From positions 4,439,001 through 4,503,000 of the forward strand of contig NZ_AP018365.1 of NCBI RefSeq assembly GCF_016756395.1: a stretch of 64,000 nucleotides of DNA. Direction: 5' to 3'. A program made the translations under genes and the position numbers. The DNA comes from Streptomyces sp. SN-593. Lineage in GTDB: Bacteria > Actinomycetota > Actinomycetes > Streptomycetales > Streptomycetaceae. The first letter of the stretch is position 1; each line of letters opens with the position of its first letter. This document shows, one piece after another, positions 7,474 through 17,469 of the stretch. The notes under the pieces are model-generated. The model worked only from the letters and a program-made list of their open reading frames with translations, ran no database searches and was not told where the DNA came from.

Positions 7474-8232
7474 CTACGCCACGCCCGCGGGACGGTCCGG
7501 GCGCGCGTCGGGGCGGCGGTCGGCCGCGCACCGGTCGGCCTCCGCGTGCGCGTGGGCGGCGACCTGGTCCCGGGCCACCGCCAGCGACGCGGCGGCCTGC
7601 TCGCGCCGGTCGGCCAGATCCGGCACCAGCTCCGCGAGGGTCCACTCGGCGCTGACGACGTGGACGTGCTCCGCCGCCACCCCCTGCTTCCCGAAGTACG
7701 CCCGCAGGTAGGGCGTCTGGAAGTCGTGGCCGGCCAGGGGGGTGCCCGCGCCGTAGCCGCCCCCGCGCGTGGCGACCACCACGACCCGGGTGGCGGCGAG
7801 CGGGGACGCGGTGCCGTCCGGGCGGACGAACGTCCCCGGGAAGCTCACCCGGTCGATCCACGCCTTGAGCAGCGCGGACACCGCGTAGTTGTACATCGGC
7901 GCGCCGATCAGCACGGTGTCGGCCGCCAGCAGTTCGTCGACCAGCGGCCGGGTCAGCGCCCAGGCGCGCGCCTCGGCCGGGCCCCCGAGCAGAGCGGGCA
8001 CGCCCGCGGGTGGTGGGAACCCGTGCTGTTCGGCCCGGCGGCCGAGGGCGCAGTAGGCGGTGTCCAGCGGCGGGACCGGGTCGGCCGCGAGGTCGCGGTA
8101 CCGGTAGGAGCACCGGCGCCCGGCGTCGCGGTGCCGGGCCTGCCAGGTCCGTGCGAACAGCGCGGTCAGCCGCCGGCTGACCGCGTCGCCGGAACCGTCC
8201 GCACTTGAGTCGAGGTGGAGCAAGGACGCCAT
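7474..8232 (-). CDS. azoR: FMN-dependent NADH azoreductase
   Basis: 252 residues with a flavodoxin-like fold. The N-terminus LLHLDSSADGSGDAVSRRL is the FMN-phosphate loop of the AzoR family, and PMYNYAVSALLKAWIDRVSF near residues 112-131 is the second FMN contact and dimer motif. ATRGGGYG (about 155-162) is the third flavin contact. Such enzymes use NADH to reduce azo dyes and quinones and protect against electrophiles. The C-terminus is about 40 residues longer than usual and rich in Ala, Arg and Asp. It is divergent from an ECF41-like sigma factor gene, with 77 bases between starts, which suggests linked control. Confidence 0.88.
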   Translation of the reverse strand: MASLLHLDSSADGSGDAVSRRLTALFARTWQARHRDAGRRCSYRYRDLAADPVPPLDTAYCALGRRAEQHGFPPPAGVPALLGGPAEARAWALTRPLVDELLAADTVLIGAPMYNYAVSALLKAWIDRVSFPGTFVRPDGTASPLAATRVVVVATRGGGYGAGTPLAGHDFQTPYLRAYFGKQGVAAEHVHVVSAEWTLAELVPDLADRREQAAASLAVARDQVAAHAHAEADRCAADRRPDARPDRPAGVA

Positions 8233-8309
8233 CGCATCTCCCGGTCACTTCCGTCGTGTCACGCTCGTCAGGGGTGGTGACGGAGCGGAGCACGGAAAGG
8301 GGACCGGCG

Positions 8310-9767
8310 GTGACCGGGCACGACGGCAGAGGTCCACGACGAGCGGCGCCCGCCGCGCAGCACGACACACCCCCGCCGCGCGGCGCACCCGCGGAGCCGC
8401 CCCGGCCCGCGGCGGGCAGCGGTCCCGTGCGGCCCGGCGCCCCGGCAGCGGGTAGTGGGCTCGCGGGAGCGGCCCCGGGGTTCGGCGCACTTGCGGGGAC
8501 GGCGGGGACGGCGGGGTCCGCCGGGCTCGGGGGCCGGGCGGCGGGCGACGGCCCTGCGCGGGCGGGCGCGGGCCTCGCGGCGGGTGGCGGGGGCGCCGAG
8601 GGCGGTGGGTCAGGGGCGGCCCCGGGGTTCGATGCACCTGCGGCGGGTGGCGAGTCCGTACCGGCGGCGGGTGATGGCCCTGCGCGGGCGGGCGCGGGCC
8701 TCGCGGCGGGTGGCGGGGGCGCCGCCGGACCGGAGGACGGGGGAGCCGCGGGGACGGCGGGGGCCGCGGCGGGTGGCGGGCCCGTACAGGCCGCGGACAT
8801 CGCGGTGCTCGCGGAGCGGTTCGAGGCGCACCGCGCCCTCCTGCACGCGGTCGCCTTCCGGATGCTCGGCTCCGCGGGCGAGGCCGAGGACGCCGTGCAG
8901 GAGACGTGGCTGCGCCTGGGCCGTACCGACGTGCGCGAGGTGGCGAACCTGCCCGGCTGGCTGCGCACGGTGCTGTCCAGGATCTGCCTCGACATGCTGC
9001 GCTCCCGGGCCGCGCGGCGCGAGGACCTGACCGGCCGGCACGTCTTCGACGAGGTCGAGGCTCCCGCCCAGGCGCCCGGCGCCCGCCCCGAGGACGAGGC
9101 CCTGCGCGCGGACGCGGTCGGCCGCGCGCTGCTGGTGGTGCTGGACACCCTGGACCCGGACGAGCGGGTCACGTTCGTGCTGCACGACATGTTCGCGGTG
9201 CCCTTCGACCGGATCGCGCCCCTGGTGGACCGCACCCCGGCCACCACGAAGAAGCTGGCCAGCCGCGCGCGCCGCAAGGTGCGCGGCACCCCGGCCGTCC
9301 CGGCGGACGAACTCGCCCGCCGGCGCCGGGTGGTCGCCGCGTTCCTGTCGGCCATGCGGGCCGGCGACCTCGACGCGATCCTCGCGGTGCTCGCCCCCGA
9401 CGTGGTGCGCCGCGCCGACCCGGCGGCGCTGGCGCCCGGCATGGCGGCCGAGGTCCGCGGAGCCCGCCGTGTCGCCGAGGGCACCGCCCTCCTCGCCCGC
9501 CGCGCGCGGTACGCCGAGCCGGCCCTCGTCGACGGCCGGGTGGGCATCGTGGTGGCCCCGCGCGGCCGGCTGGCGCTGGCGCTGACCGTGTCCTTCGGCG
9601 AGGACGGCCTGATCAGCGGGTACGACGTCATCGCCGACCCGGACCGGCTGCGCCGGCTCGACCTCGCCGTGCTGGACCCGGTGGCCCCGCACGGCACGGC
9701 CGGCGGGCCGGCCGCGGGGGCCCTGCCGGGGCCGGGCGGCACCGGCCGGGGCCGCCCGGACTCGTAG
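8310..9767 (+). CDS. ECF41/SigJ-like sigma factor with SnoaL-like C-terminal domain
   Basis: 485 residues. The first ~160 are low-complexity Ala/Gly/Pro with internal duplications. The sigma core follows: region 2 (ERFEAHRALLHAVAFRMLGS, then AEDAVQETWLRL) and region 4 ending in TPATTKKLASRARRKVRG. The last ~140 residues form a SnoaL-like domain, the hallmark of ECF41 factors, in which it modulates the sigma core in place of an anti-sigma factor. The family's DGGGK segment is degenerate here, and the NPdKL motif appears as ADPDRL. GTG 8310 has AGGGG seven bases upstream; an internal start nearer the core remains possible. It runs 10 bases before the aldo/keto reductase and is divergent from the azoreductase. 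Confidence 0.82.
   Translation: MTGHDGRGPRRAAPAAQHDTPPPRGAPAEPPRPAAGSGPVRPGAPAAGSGLAGAAPGFGALAGTAGTAGSAGLGGRAAGDGPARAGAGLAAGGGGAEGGGSGAAPGFDAPAAGGESVPAAGDGPARAGAGLAAGGGGAAGPEDGGAAGTAGAAAGGGPVQAADIAVLAERFEAHRALLHAVAFRMLGSAGEAEDAVQETWLRLGRTDVREVANLPGWLRTVLSRICLDMLRSRAARREDLTGRHVFDEVEAPAQAPGARPEDEALRADAVGRALLVVLDTLDPDERVTFVLHDMFAVPFDRIAPLVDRTPATTKKLASRARRKVRGTPAVPADELARRRRVVAAFLSAMRAGDLDAILAVLAPDVVRRADPAALAPGMAAEVRGARRVAEGTALLARRARYAEPALVDGRVGIVVAPRGRLALALTVSFGEDGLISGYDVIADPDRLRRLDLAVLDPVAPHGTAGGPAAGALPGPGGTGRGRPDS
8550..8723 (+). repeat. 48-bp perfect direct repeat inside the sigma gene
   Basis: Bases 8550-8597 and 8676-8723 are identical (offset 126). Both encode Gly-Pro-Ala-Arg-Ala-Gly-Ala-Gly-Leu-Ala-Ala-Gly4-Ala in the low-complexity N-terminal region. 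A second weaker pair encodes AAPGFGA/AAPGFDA near 8470 and 8615. In-frame duplication appears to have expanded the extension. Confidence 0.8.
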
Positions 9768-9777
9768 GGTCGGGGGC

Positions 9778-10761
9778 ATGGAACAGCGTGTATTGGGCCG
9801 GACCGGCCGCGAAGTGTCCGTCGTGGGGCTGGGAACGTGGCAGTTGGGCGCCGACTGGGGGGAAGTGCGCGAGGAGGACGCGGTCGCGGTGCTGGACGCC
9901 GCGGTGGAGTCCGGGGTGACCTTCTTCGACACCGCGGACGTCTACGGCGACGGCCGCAGCGAGCGGCTGATCGGCCGCTACCTCAAGGCGCACCCCGAGC
10001 TCGACGTGTTCGTCGCCACGAAGATGGGGCGCCGCGCGGACCAGCTCCCGGAGAACTACGACCTCGCCAACTTCCGCGCGTGGAACGACCGTTCGCGCGC
10101 GAACCTCGGGGTCGACACACTCGACCTGGTGCAGTTGCACTGCCCGCCGACCGCCGTCTACTCCACCGACGCCGTCTTCGACGCGCTGGACACGCTCGTC
10201 GCCGAGCAGCGCGTCGCGCACTACGCGGTCAGCGTGGAGACGTGCGCGGAGGCACTGGCCGCGATCGCCCGGCCGGGTGTGGCGAGCGTGCAGATCATCC
10301 TCAACGCGTTCCGGCTCAAGCCGCTGGAGGAGGTGTTGCCGGCGGCGGCCGAGGCGGGGGTCGGCGTCATCGCCCGGGTGCCGCTGGCGTCGGGCCTGCT
10401 CAGCGGCAGGTACACCCGCGAGACGGTCTTCGCGGCGAACGACCACCGGACGTACAACCGGCACGGCGAGGCGTTCGACCAGGGCGAGACCTTCTCCGGG
10501 GTGGACTACGAGACCGGGCTCGCGGCGGCCGCGGAGTTCGCGGAGCTGGCGCCGGAGGGGGCGACCCCCGCCCAGACCGCGCTGCGCTGGGTCGTCCAGC
10601 AGCCCGGGGTGACCTCGGTGATCCCCGGCGCCCGGTCGGTCGAGCAGGCGCGGGCGAACGCGGCCGCCGCCGCGGTCCCGGCCCTCCCGCGGGAAGTGCT
10701 GGACGGGGTACGGGAGTTGTACGGGCGGAGGCTGAAGGAGCAGGTCCACGGGCGCTGGTGA
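9778..10761 (+). CDS. Aldo/keto reductase
   Basis: 327 residues forming an (alpha/beta)8 barrel. The catalytic tetrad is visible: Asp51 in DTADVYG, Tyr56, Lys82 in VATKMG and His121 in VQLHCPP. The C-terminal ALRWVVQQPGVTSVIPGARS motif binds the NADP(H) phosphate. The sequence resembles the YajO/L-glyceraldehyde-3-phosphate reductase branch (AKR11/12-like). It reduces carbonyl compounds in the cytosol; the substrate is not predictable. It begins 10 bases after the sigma factor stop, so the two are probably cotranscribed. With the azoreductase it suggests a small electrophile or carbonyl detoxification set. Confidence 0.9.
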   Translation: MEQRVLGRTGREVSVVGLGTWQLGADWGEVREEDAVAVLDAAVESGVTFFDTADVYGDGRSERLIGRYLKAHPELDVFVATKMGRRADQLPENYDLANFRAWNDRSRANLGVDTLDLVQLHCPPTAVYSTDAVFDALDTLVAEQRVAHYAVSVETCAEALAAIARPGVASVQIILNAFRLKPLEEVLPAAAEAGVGVIARVPLASGLLSGRYTRETVFAANDHRTYNRHGEAFDQGETFSGVDYETGLAAAAEFAELAPEGATPAQTALRWVVQQPGVTSVIPGARSVEQARANAAAAAVPALPREVLDGVRELYGRRLKEQVHGRW

Positions 10762-10965
10762 CCTCACCCGTTCGGGTGGCAGGTGCCGCCGGCTCCGGGG
10801 CCACCCGCCCCTCGGGGCTCCCGCGGCGCCTCCCGGTCCCGGGCGCGCCGCGGGCCCCGGGGAGGGGCGCCGCCGGGGCCGGGCGGCCCGCGCCGGTGGG
10901 GCCGCCGCCCGGGACGGCGGGCCGGGGCCGCGGGTCCGGTGCCATGTTGTTATGTGGTTCGGCGA

Positions 10966-10993
10966 TTGCCGACACAGCTTCATCGGCCATACT
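10966..10993 (+). promoter_or_regulatory. Leaderless promoter of the acidic protein
   Basis: TTGCCG (10966-10971), 16 bases, CATACT (10988-10993). The -10 ends seven bases before the GTG at 11001 and no ribosome site lies between, so transcription probably starts at or next to the start codon. Confidence 0.45.
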
Positions 10994-11000
10994 GCTTGCC

Positions 11001-11804
11001 GTGGAGCAGCAGCGCATAGGTCCGATCACCCCGTCCGTGCCCGCAGCCGGGCTTGACCCGGCGTACGTGCCCGGGCTGACCCCGCCGCGCTCCGACGCGG
11101 ACGGGGCGGCCGAGGGCGCCGTTCCGGAGCAGGTCGCCGCTCCGGAGGAGGCACCGGCGCCGCCGGAGCCGGAAGCGGTCGAGCCGGCCGCCGAGGAGGC
11201 GGTCGAGGACGCCGGCCCGGAGGCCGGGACCGACCCGGAGGCGGCGGACGACACGGACGGCGCGGAGGCGGCGGACGGCGGGGACGAGGACGCGGAGGCC
11301 GTCGACGGTCCCTCGTTCGAGGTACAGGACCGCCGCGCCGCGATCGTCGCGGACCGGGTGGGCGTGCGTTTCCGCCTCGACGAGGAGGAAGCGGAGTTCA
11401 CCTGGGACGAGATCGCCGCGGTCGAGATCGACACCCCGCGGTTCGGCAAGCGCTTCACCGTGACCGTCTACACCCCGGAGCGGCGCTGGTACGAGGCCCA
11501 GGTCGAGGCCTCGTCGCGCGGCCGGCTCAAGGAGTGGTCGGCCCAGCTCGACGAGGTCCTGGACACCTACTTCGAGGCCGAGGACGCCGACGGGCCGGCG
11601 GAGCCGGACGAGGCCGAGGACGCCGTGTCCGAGGAGGTCGGCGAGGGCGCCGCGGAGACATCCGAGGAGGCCGCCCCGGAGGCGGCCGAGGACGCCGGTG
11701 CGAAGGCCGACGCCGGCGCGAAGGCCGACGCCGATGCGAAGGCCGACGCCGACGCGGAGGAGCCCGTGGACGCGGACGACGCGGCACCCGCCAAGAAGTC
11801 CTGA
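11001..11804 (+). CDS. Acidic protein with a central beta domain
   Basis: 267 residues, not a family I can name. The first ~105 residues are very acidic and disordered (Glu, Asp, Ala, Pro). Residues about 108-195 form a folded domain (FEVQDRRAAIVADRVGVRFR ... TWDEIAAVEIDTPRFGKRF), with strands and a final helix suggesting a PH-like fold. The tail is again acidic and carries an Ala-Lys-Ala-Asp repeat of about six residues per unit before an AKKS end. No signal peptide or membrane segment, so it is cytosolic. GTG 11001 fits the leaderless promoter. Similar proteins seem widespread in streptomycetes but uncharacterised. Confidence 0.72.
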   Translation: MEQQRIGPITPSVPAAGLDPAYVPGLTPPRSDADGAAEGAVPEQVAAPEEAPAPPEPEAVEPAAEEAVEDAGPEAGTDPEAADDTDGAEAADGGDEDAEAVDGPSFEVQDRRAAIVADRVGVRFRLDEEEAEFTWDEIAAVEIDTPRFGKRFTVTVYTPERRWYEAQVEASSRGRLKEWSAQLDEVLDTYFEAEDADGPAEPDEAEDAVSEEVGEGAAETSEEAAPEAAEDAGAKADAGAKADADAKADADAEEPVDADDAAPAKKS

Positions 11805-11812
11805 CACCCGGC

Positions 11813-11839
11813 GGTCCCGGTGCCCACGGCACCGGGACC
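11813..11839. terminator. Bidirectional terminator hairpin
   Basis: A 12-bp perfect stem (11813-11824 with 11828-11839) with a CAC loop lies between two convergent genes, 9 bases from each stop codon. It can serve both strands. Confidence 0.65.
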
Positions 11840-11847
11840 CGTCCCGC

Positions 11848-12297
11848 TCAGGCCCAGCCGTACAACTCGCGGAGCCGGTTGACCACCAGGTTGAACCGTC
11901 CCCGGTCCAGCGCGCACGCCTCCCGTCGCATCCCCCGGTCGTGCACCCTCAGCACCCGGTCGAGCACGACCCACGAGTCGCGCCCCTCGCGGTCCCACGG
12001 CCCGGCCCCGATCGCGAGCCAGTCACCGCCGTCATGCCGCTTGCTCGTCAGTTGCACGGCGAGCAGCGTCCCGGCCTCCTCGCGCGCCACCACCAGCACC
12101 GGCCGGTCCTTGCCCCGGCCGTCCCGCTCCTCGTAGGGGACCCACGTCCACACGATCTCCCCGGGGTCCGGGTCCCCGTCGTGCTCCGGCGCGTACTGCG
12201 TGCGGACCGCGCCCACGTCCCCGGGGTCGGCCTCCGTCGTCGCGTACGGCCCCTCGGCCCCCGGGAACTCCGCCTGGCTCTCACTGAACGTCGTCAC
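11848..12297 (-). CDS. PemK/MazF-like toxin-family protein
   Basis: 149 residues. After a ~45-residue acidic extension comes a PemK/MazF-like core: GEIVWTWVPYEERDGRGKDRPVLVV, then GTLLAVQLTSK and a terminal helix with NLVVNRLRELYG. MazF-family proteins are sequence-specific endoribonucleases. The usual N-terminal Arg-G-E-I/V-W pattern and the K-x-RPVLVV strand are conserved. No antitoxin gene is adjacent: the plus-strand neighbour is the convergent acidic protein, and the next minus-strand gene is the TerD-vWA fusion. This long solitary form is common in streptomycetes and may not act as a classical toxin. Confidence 0.75.
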   Translation of the reverse strand: MTTFSESQAEFPGAEGPYATTEADPGDVGAVRTQYAPEHDGDPDPGEIVWTWVPYEERDGRGKDRPVLVVAREEAGTLLAVQLTSKRHDGGDWLAIGAGPWDREGRDSWVVLDRVLRVHDRGMRREACALDRGRFNLVVNRLRELYGWA

Positions 12298-12365
12298 CCG
12301 CCCGACCGTATCCCGCCCGCGGGCGGGCGCGTAACCCGCGGGTCCCGCAGGTCACCGGGCGCGGG

Positions 12366-13862
12366 TCAGCGGATGATCCGGGCGGCCCGCGCGGCGACCA
12401 GCCACTGCGGGAACTCCGCCATGAGCAGGTCGTACAGCTCCGCGTCGTCCCGCTTGCGGGGCTCCCGCCCGGCCGCGAAGAACCCCGCGTTGTCGATGGT
12501 GCGGCCCCTCAGCGTGTCGAGGCCCTGGAGGAACCTCAGGCCGCGCGGGCTGCCGAAGCCGACGAACTGCCAGAAGATCGGCAGCGTGCTGCTCTGCTGG
12601 AGCAGCCGCTTGGTGTCGCCGCGGTCGAACGGCTCGCCGTCGGTCTGGAAGACCACGAACGCCGGGTCGGTGGCGCCGCACTGCTGGTAGTGGTCGATCA
12701 CCGCGCGCATCGCGGGGGCGTAGCAGGTGCCGCCCCACGGCACCTTCTTCTGGAGCGCGTCGATCCGGCCGGCGTGGTCGTCGAGCGAGATCCCGGAGAC
12801 CAGGTTCACCTGGCTGCCGAAGACGACCACCGGCACCACGCCGTCGTCGTCGAGGTTCGCCGACAACCCGAGGACCTGCTCGGCGAGATGCTGCACGGTG
12901 CCGCTGCGGTAGTACGACTTCATGCTCGCGGAGTGGTCGAGCACGAGGTAGACCGCGGCGCGCTGCCCGGTGATCCCCTTCTTCCGGAGGGAGATCCCCG
13001 CCTTCTTGTAGAGGTCGACGAGCGCGGGCGCGGCCTGCTGGACCTTCTCCAGGCTGATCGCCGGTGCCGCGGAAGGCGCCCCGGAAGGCGCCCCGGCGGG
13101 CGGAGCGGCGGGCGCCGGAGCCCCCTGCGGCAAGGCGGCAGGGGGCACGGGGGATGCGGTGGGCGGCGGCGGCACCGGCGGCGCCCAGGCGGGCGGCGGC
13201 GGCCCGAACCCCCCGGTGGGGGACGGCGTCGGGGAGGCGGGCGGCGCGAGGACGGTGTCGGGCACCGTCGGCGGCGCGGGCGCGACCGGGGCGGCGGGGG
13301 GTACGGCGGGTGCGGCAACGGGCGAGGCCGGCCGCGTCGCGGCGGGGGCGGCCGCGGCGGGCTCGTCGTCCACCGACACCCCGAAGTCCCGGGCCAGTCC
13401 GGCCAGTCCGTCGGCGTACCCCTGCCCGACCGCCCGCACCTTCCACGCGCCGGCGCGGCGGTAGAACTCGGCGAGCACCACGACCGTCTCGCCGAGCCGG
13501 CACGGCGGCGGCTCGAAGGAGACCACCTGCGCGCCGGAGGTGACGGACAGGCCCAGCCCGCTGCCGCCGTCGAAGACGGTGCCGGGTTCGTCGGCGTCGA
13601 CACTGACGACGACCGCGACCGTCTGCACGGCGGCCGGCACGCGGGCCAGTTCGACCCCGACGGCCCGCCCCTGCACGCTGACGCCGTCCTGCGCCGGGTG
13701 GTTGTAGAAGACGAGGTCGCCGTCGCCGCGCACCGTACGGTCCTCCGTCAGCAGCACCGCAGACACGTCGACGGGCGTGCCGGTCGCGGTCACCTCCGCG
13801 CGCGCCGCGTCGCCGTCCAGGGCCGTGTTGCCGCCCGGTGTGAGTGAGATCGCGCCCGCCAT
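12366..13862 (-). CDS. TerD-vWA fusion protein
   Basis: 498 residues. The N-terminal ~165 are a TerD domain (ISLTPGGNTALDG, VSVDADEPGTVFDG, FYRRAGAWKVRAVGQGY), a calcium-binding fold of tellurite and stress-resistance proteins. A ~110-residue Pro/Ala linker follows, then a vWA domain starting with ISLEKVQQAAPALVDLYKKA and carrying the MIDAS site D-H-S-A-S near residue 308, with the downstream Thr and Asp loops (GTCYAPAM, FQTDGEPF). Ter-type proteins are thought to form membrane-associated metal-dependent complexes. ATG 13862 follows GGGGAGG. The vWA part is a close paralogue of the protein at 42664-43566. Confidence 0.9.
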   Translation of the reverse strand: MAGAISLTPGGNTALDGDAARAEVTATGTPVDVSAVLLTEDRTVRGDGDLVFYNHPAQDGVSVQGRAVGVELARVPAAVQTVAVVVSVDADEPGTVFDGGSGLGLSVTSGAQVVSFEPPPCRLGETVVVLAEFYRRAGAWKVRAVGQGYADGLAGLARDFGVSVDDEPAAAAPAATRPASPVAAPAVPPAAPVAPAPPTVPDTVLAPPASPTPSPTGGFGPPPPAWAPPVPPPPTASPVPPAALPQGAPAPAAPPAGAPSGAPSAAPAISLEKVQQAAPALVDLYKKAGISLRKKGITGQRAAVYLVLDHSASMKSYYRSGTVQHLAEQVLGLSANLDDDGVVPVVVFGSQVNLVSGISLDDHAGRIDALQKKVPWGGTCYAPAMRAVIDHYQQCGATDPAFVVFQTDGEPFDRGDTKRLLQQSSTLPIFWQFVGFGSPRGLRFLQGLDTLRGRTIDNAGFFAAGREPRKRDDAELYDLLMAEFPQWLVAARAARIIR

Positions 13863-13914
13863 GGCCTGCCTCCCCGTACCTCGTGGACCAAGTGTCTCAT
13901 TCTCGCCGTATCCG

Positions 13915-13933
13915 GCACCGGACGAACCGGTGC
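13915..13933. promoter_or_regulatory. 7-bp inverted repeat between divergent genes
   Basis: GCACCGG and CCGGTGC flank ACGAA in the 97-base space between the TerD-vWA and DUF4232 starts. The size and position suit an operator, but the regulator is unknown. Confidence 0.35.
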
Positions 13934-13959
13934 GGCACCGACTGTGTGATGATCGCGCG

Positions 13960-14679
13960 ATGCGGACGACCAAGACGGCGATGACGGCGACAGCGAGAAG
14001 TCCGCGCCGCGCGAGGACGGCGGTCGTGACCGCGGCCGCCGCCACGACCGCGCTGGTCGCGCTGCTGGCGGCCGGCTGCGCGACGCGGACCGGCGCCGGC
14101 GCGGACGCGCCCCCGGACCCGGGCGACTTCCGGGTGCACGCCGACACCCTCCCCCCGGACGGCTCCGGCGAGACCGGAGCGACCCCGGGCACCCGGCCGA
14201 CGGGCGGTGCCACCGGTGCCACCGGCGGTACCGCCGTCACCGCCTCGGCGACGCCCACCGGCCCCTGCCCCGCCTCGGGGCTGCGGGCGGCCGCCGGCCC
14301 GACCGACGGGGCCATGGGCCTGCGCCAGGTCCAGCTCACCCTGACCGACTGCGGCTCCAGGTCCCTCACGGTCGACGGCTATCCGGCGCTGCGGCTGCTC
14401 GACGACGACGGCCGTACGGTGCAGGTCGCCGTGCACCACGGCGACGACATCGTGGACAGCGTCACCGACCCCGGGCCGGCCGCCACCACGCTGCGTCCCG
14501 GCGGGCACGTCGTGGCCGTCCTGGCCTGGCGGAACACCTACACCATCTCGAACGAGCCCCCGGCGCTCGCCACCGTGCTGGAGTTCACCGTCGAGGGCGC
14601 CGCGCAGCGCGCCCCCCTGACCGTCGACCTCGGCAACACCGGGAAGATCGACGTCACCGCGTGGTACGCCGGCAAGTGA
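13960..14679 (+). CDS. DUF4232 lipoprotein
   Basis: 239 residues. A basic N-region (RSPRRART), a hydrophobic helix and the lipobox LLAAGC (Cys near 44) make it a surface lipoprotein. After a Gly/Thr/Pro linker comes a DUF4232 domain (residues about 105-237) with two conserved cysteines: CPASGL near its start and LTLTDCGSRSLTVDGYPALRL. The closing strands (VLAWRNTYTI, TAWYAGK) are also typical. DUF4232 proteins are secreted Ig-like domains of unknown role. ATG at 13960 lies close behind a TGATGAT element, so the message may be leaderless. It is divergent from the TerD-vWA gene. Confidence 0.85.
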   Translation: MRTTKTAMTATARSPRRARTAVVTAAAATTALVALLAAGCATRTGAGADAPPDPGDFRVHADTLPPDGSGETGATPGTRPTGGATGATGGTAVTASATPTGPCPASGLRAAAGPTDGAMGLRQVQLTLTDCGSRSLTVDGYPALRLLDDDGRTVQVAVHHGDDIVDSVTDPGPAATTLRPGGHVVAVLAWRNTYTISNEPPALATVLEFTVEGAAQRAPLTVDLGNTGKIDVTAWYAGK

Positions 14680-14707
14680 CGCGCGGCGCCGCGCCCCTGG
14701 ACACGAC

Positions 14708-14746
14708 GCGACGGCGGCCCTGACGCGTCGTCAGGGCCGCCGTCGC
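14708..14746. terminator. 17-bp perfect hairpin between DUF4232 and glpK
   Basis: Arms 14708-14724 and 14730-14746 are perfectly complementary around a GCGTC loop, between convergent genes. It is the strongest terminator of the left half and symmetrical enough to work in both directions. Confidence 0.8.
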
Positions 14747-14809
14747 CTCCGCCTCGCCCGAAGCCGCGCGAAGCCGCCCGCCGCCGGGTGACCGCCGGGC
14801 GGGGCCGGG

Positions 14810-16327
<1,518 letters not shown>

Positions 16328-16436
16328 GGCTAGCTGCCTCTCCTGGGTCTTCCGCTCCTGGGTCAACGAACGTGCGGGGCAGCCGAGTCGCCTCGGCTGC
16401 CCGGGATCACTTCCGCGGGGTGTGCCGCCGCGGGGC

Positions 16437-17282
<846 letters not shown>

Positions 17283-17345
17283 GTCAGCCTGCTTCCCGCC
17301 GGTCGAACCGTGACCGGCTCTCGCTCGTGGTCGCACTCGTGCTTC

Positions 17346-17366
17346 TGCTTCCTACTCAAGGAAGCA
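17346..17366 (-). promoter_or_regulatory. 8-bp inverted repeat upstream of glpF
   Basis: TGCTTCCT-ACTCA-AGGAAGCA lies 64 bases upstream of the glpF start. Perfect symmetry and position suggest an operator. Streptomyces glycerol operons are controlled by the IclR-type protein GylR, which would be the first candidate. Confidence 0.4.
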
Positions 17367-17469
17367 CGGGGCAAACAGGGGGGCGCGTGCGGTTGGGCCG
17401 TTCGAGGGCGGTTCCGCTCCGGCGCGGGGACCTGGCGCGGGGACCCGCCGCGGATCCGGACGGCGGACC

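Noticed and set aside
8257..8262. TGTCAC as -35 element of an ECF41-type promoter between azoreductase and sigma gene
   Set aside because: It matches the reported ECF41 -35, but no CGTC -10 follows at the required ~16-base spacing on either strand.
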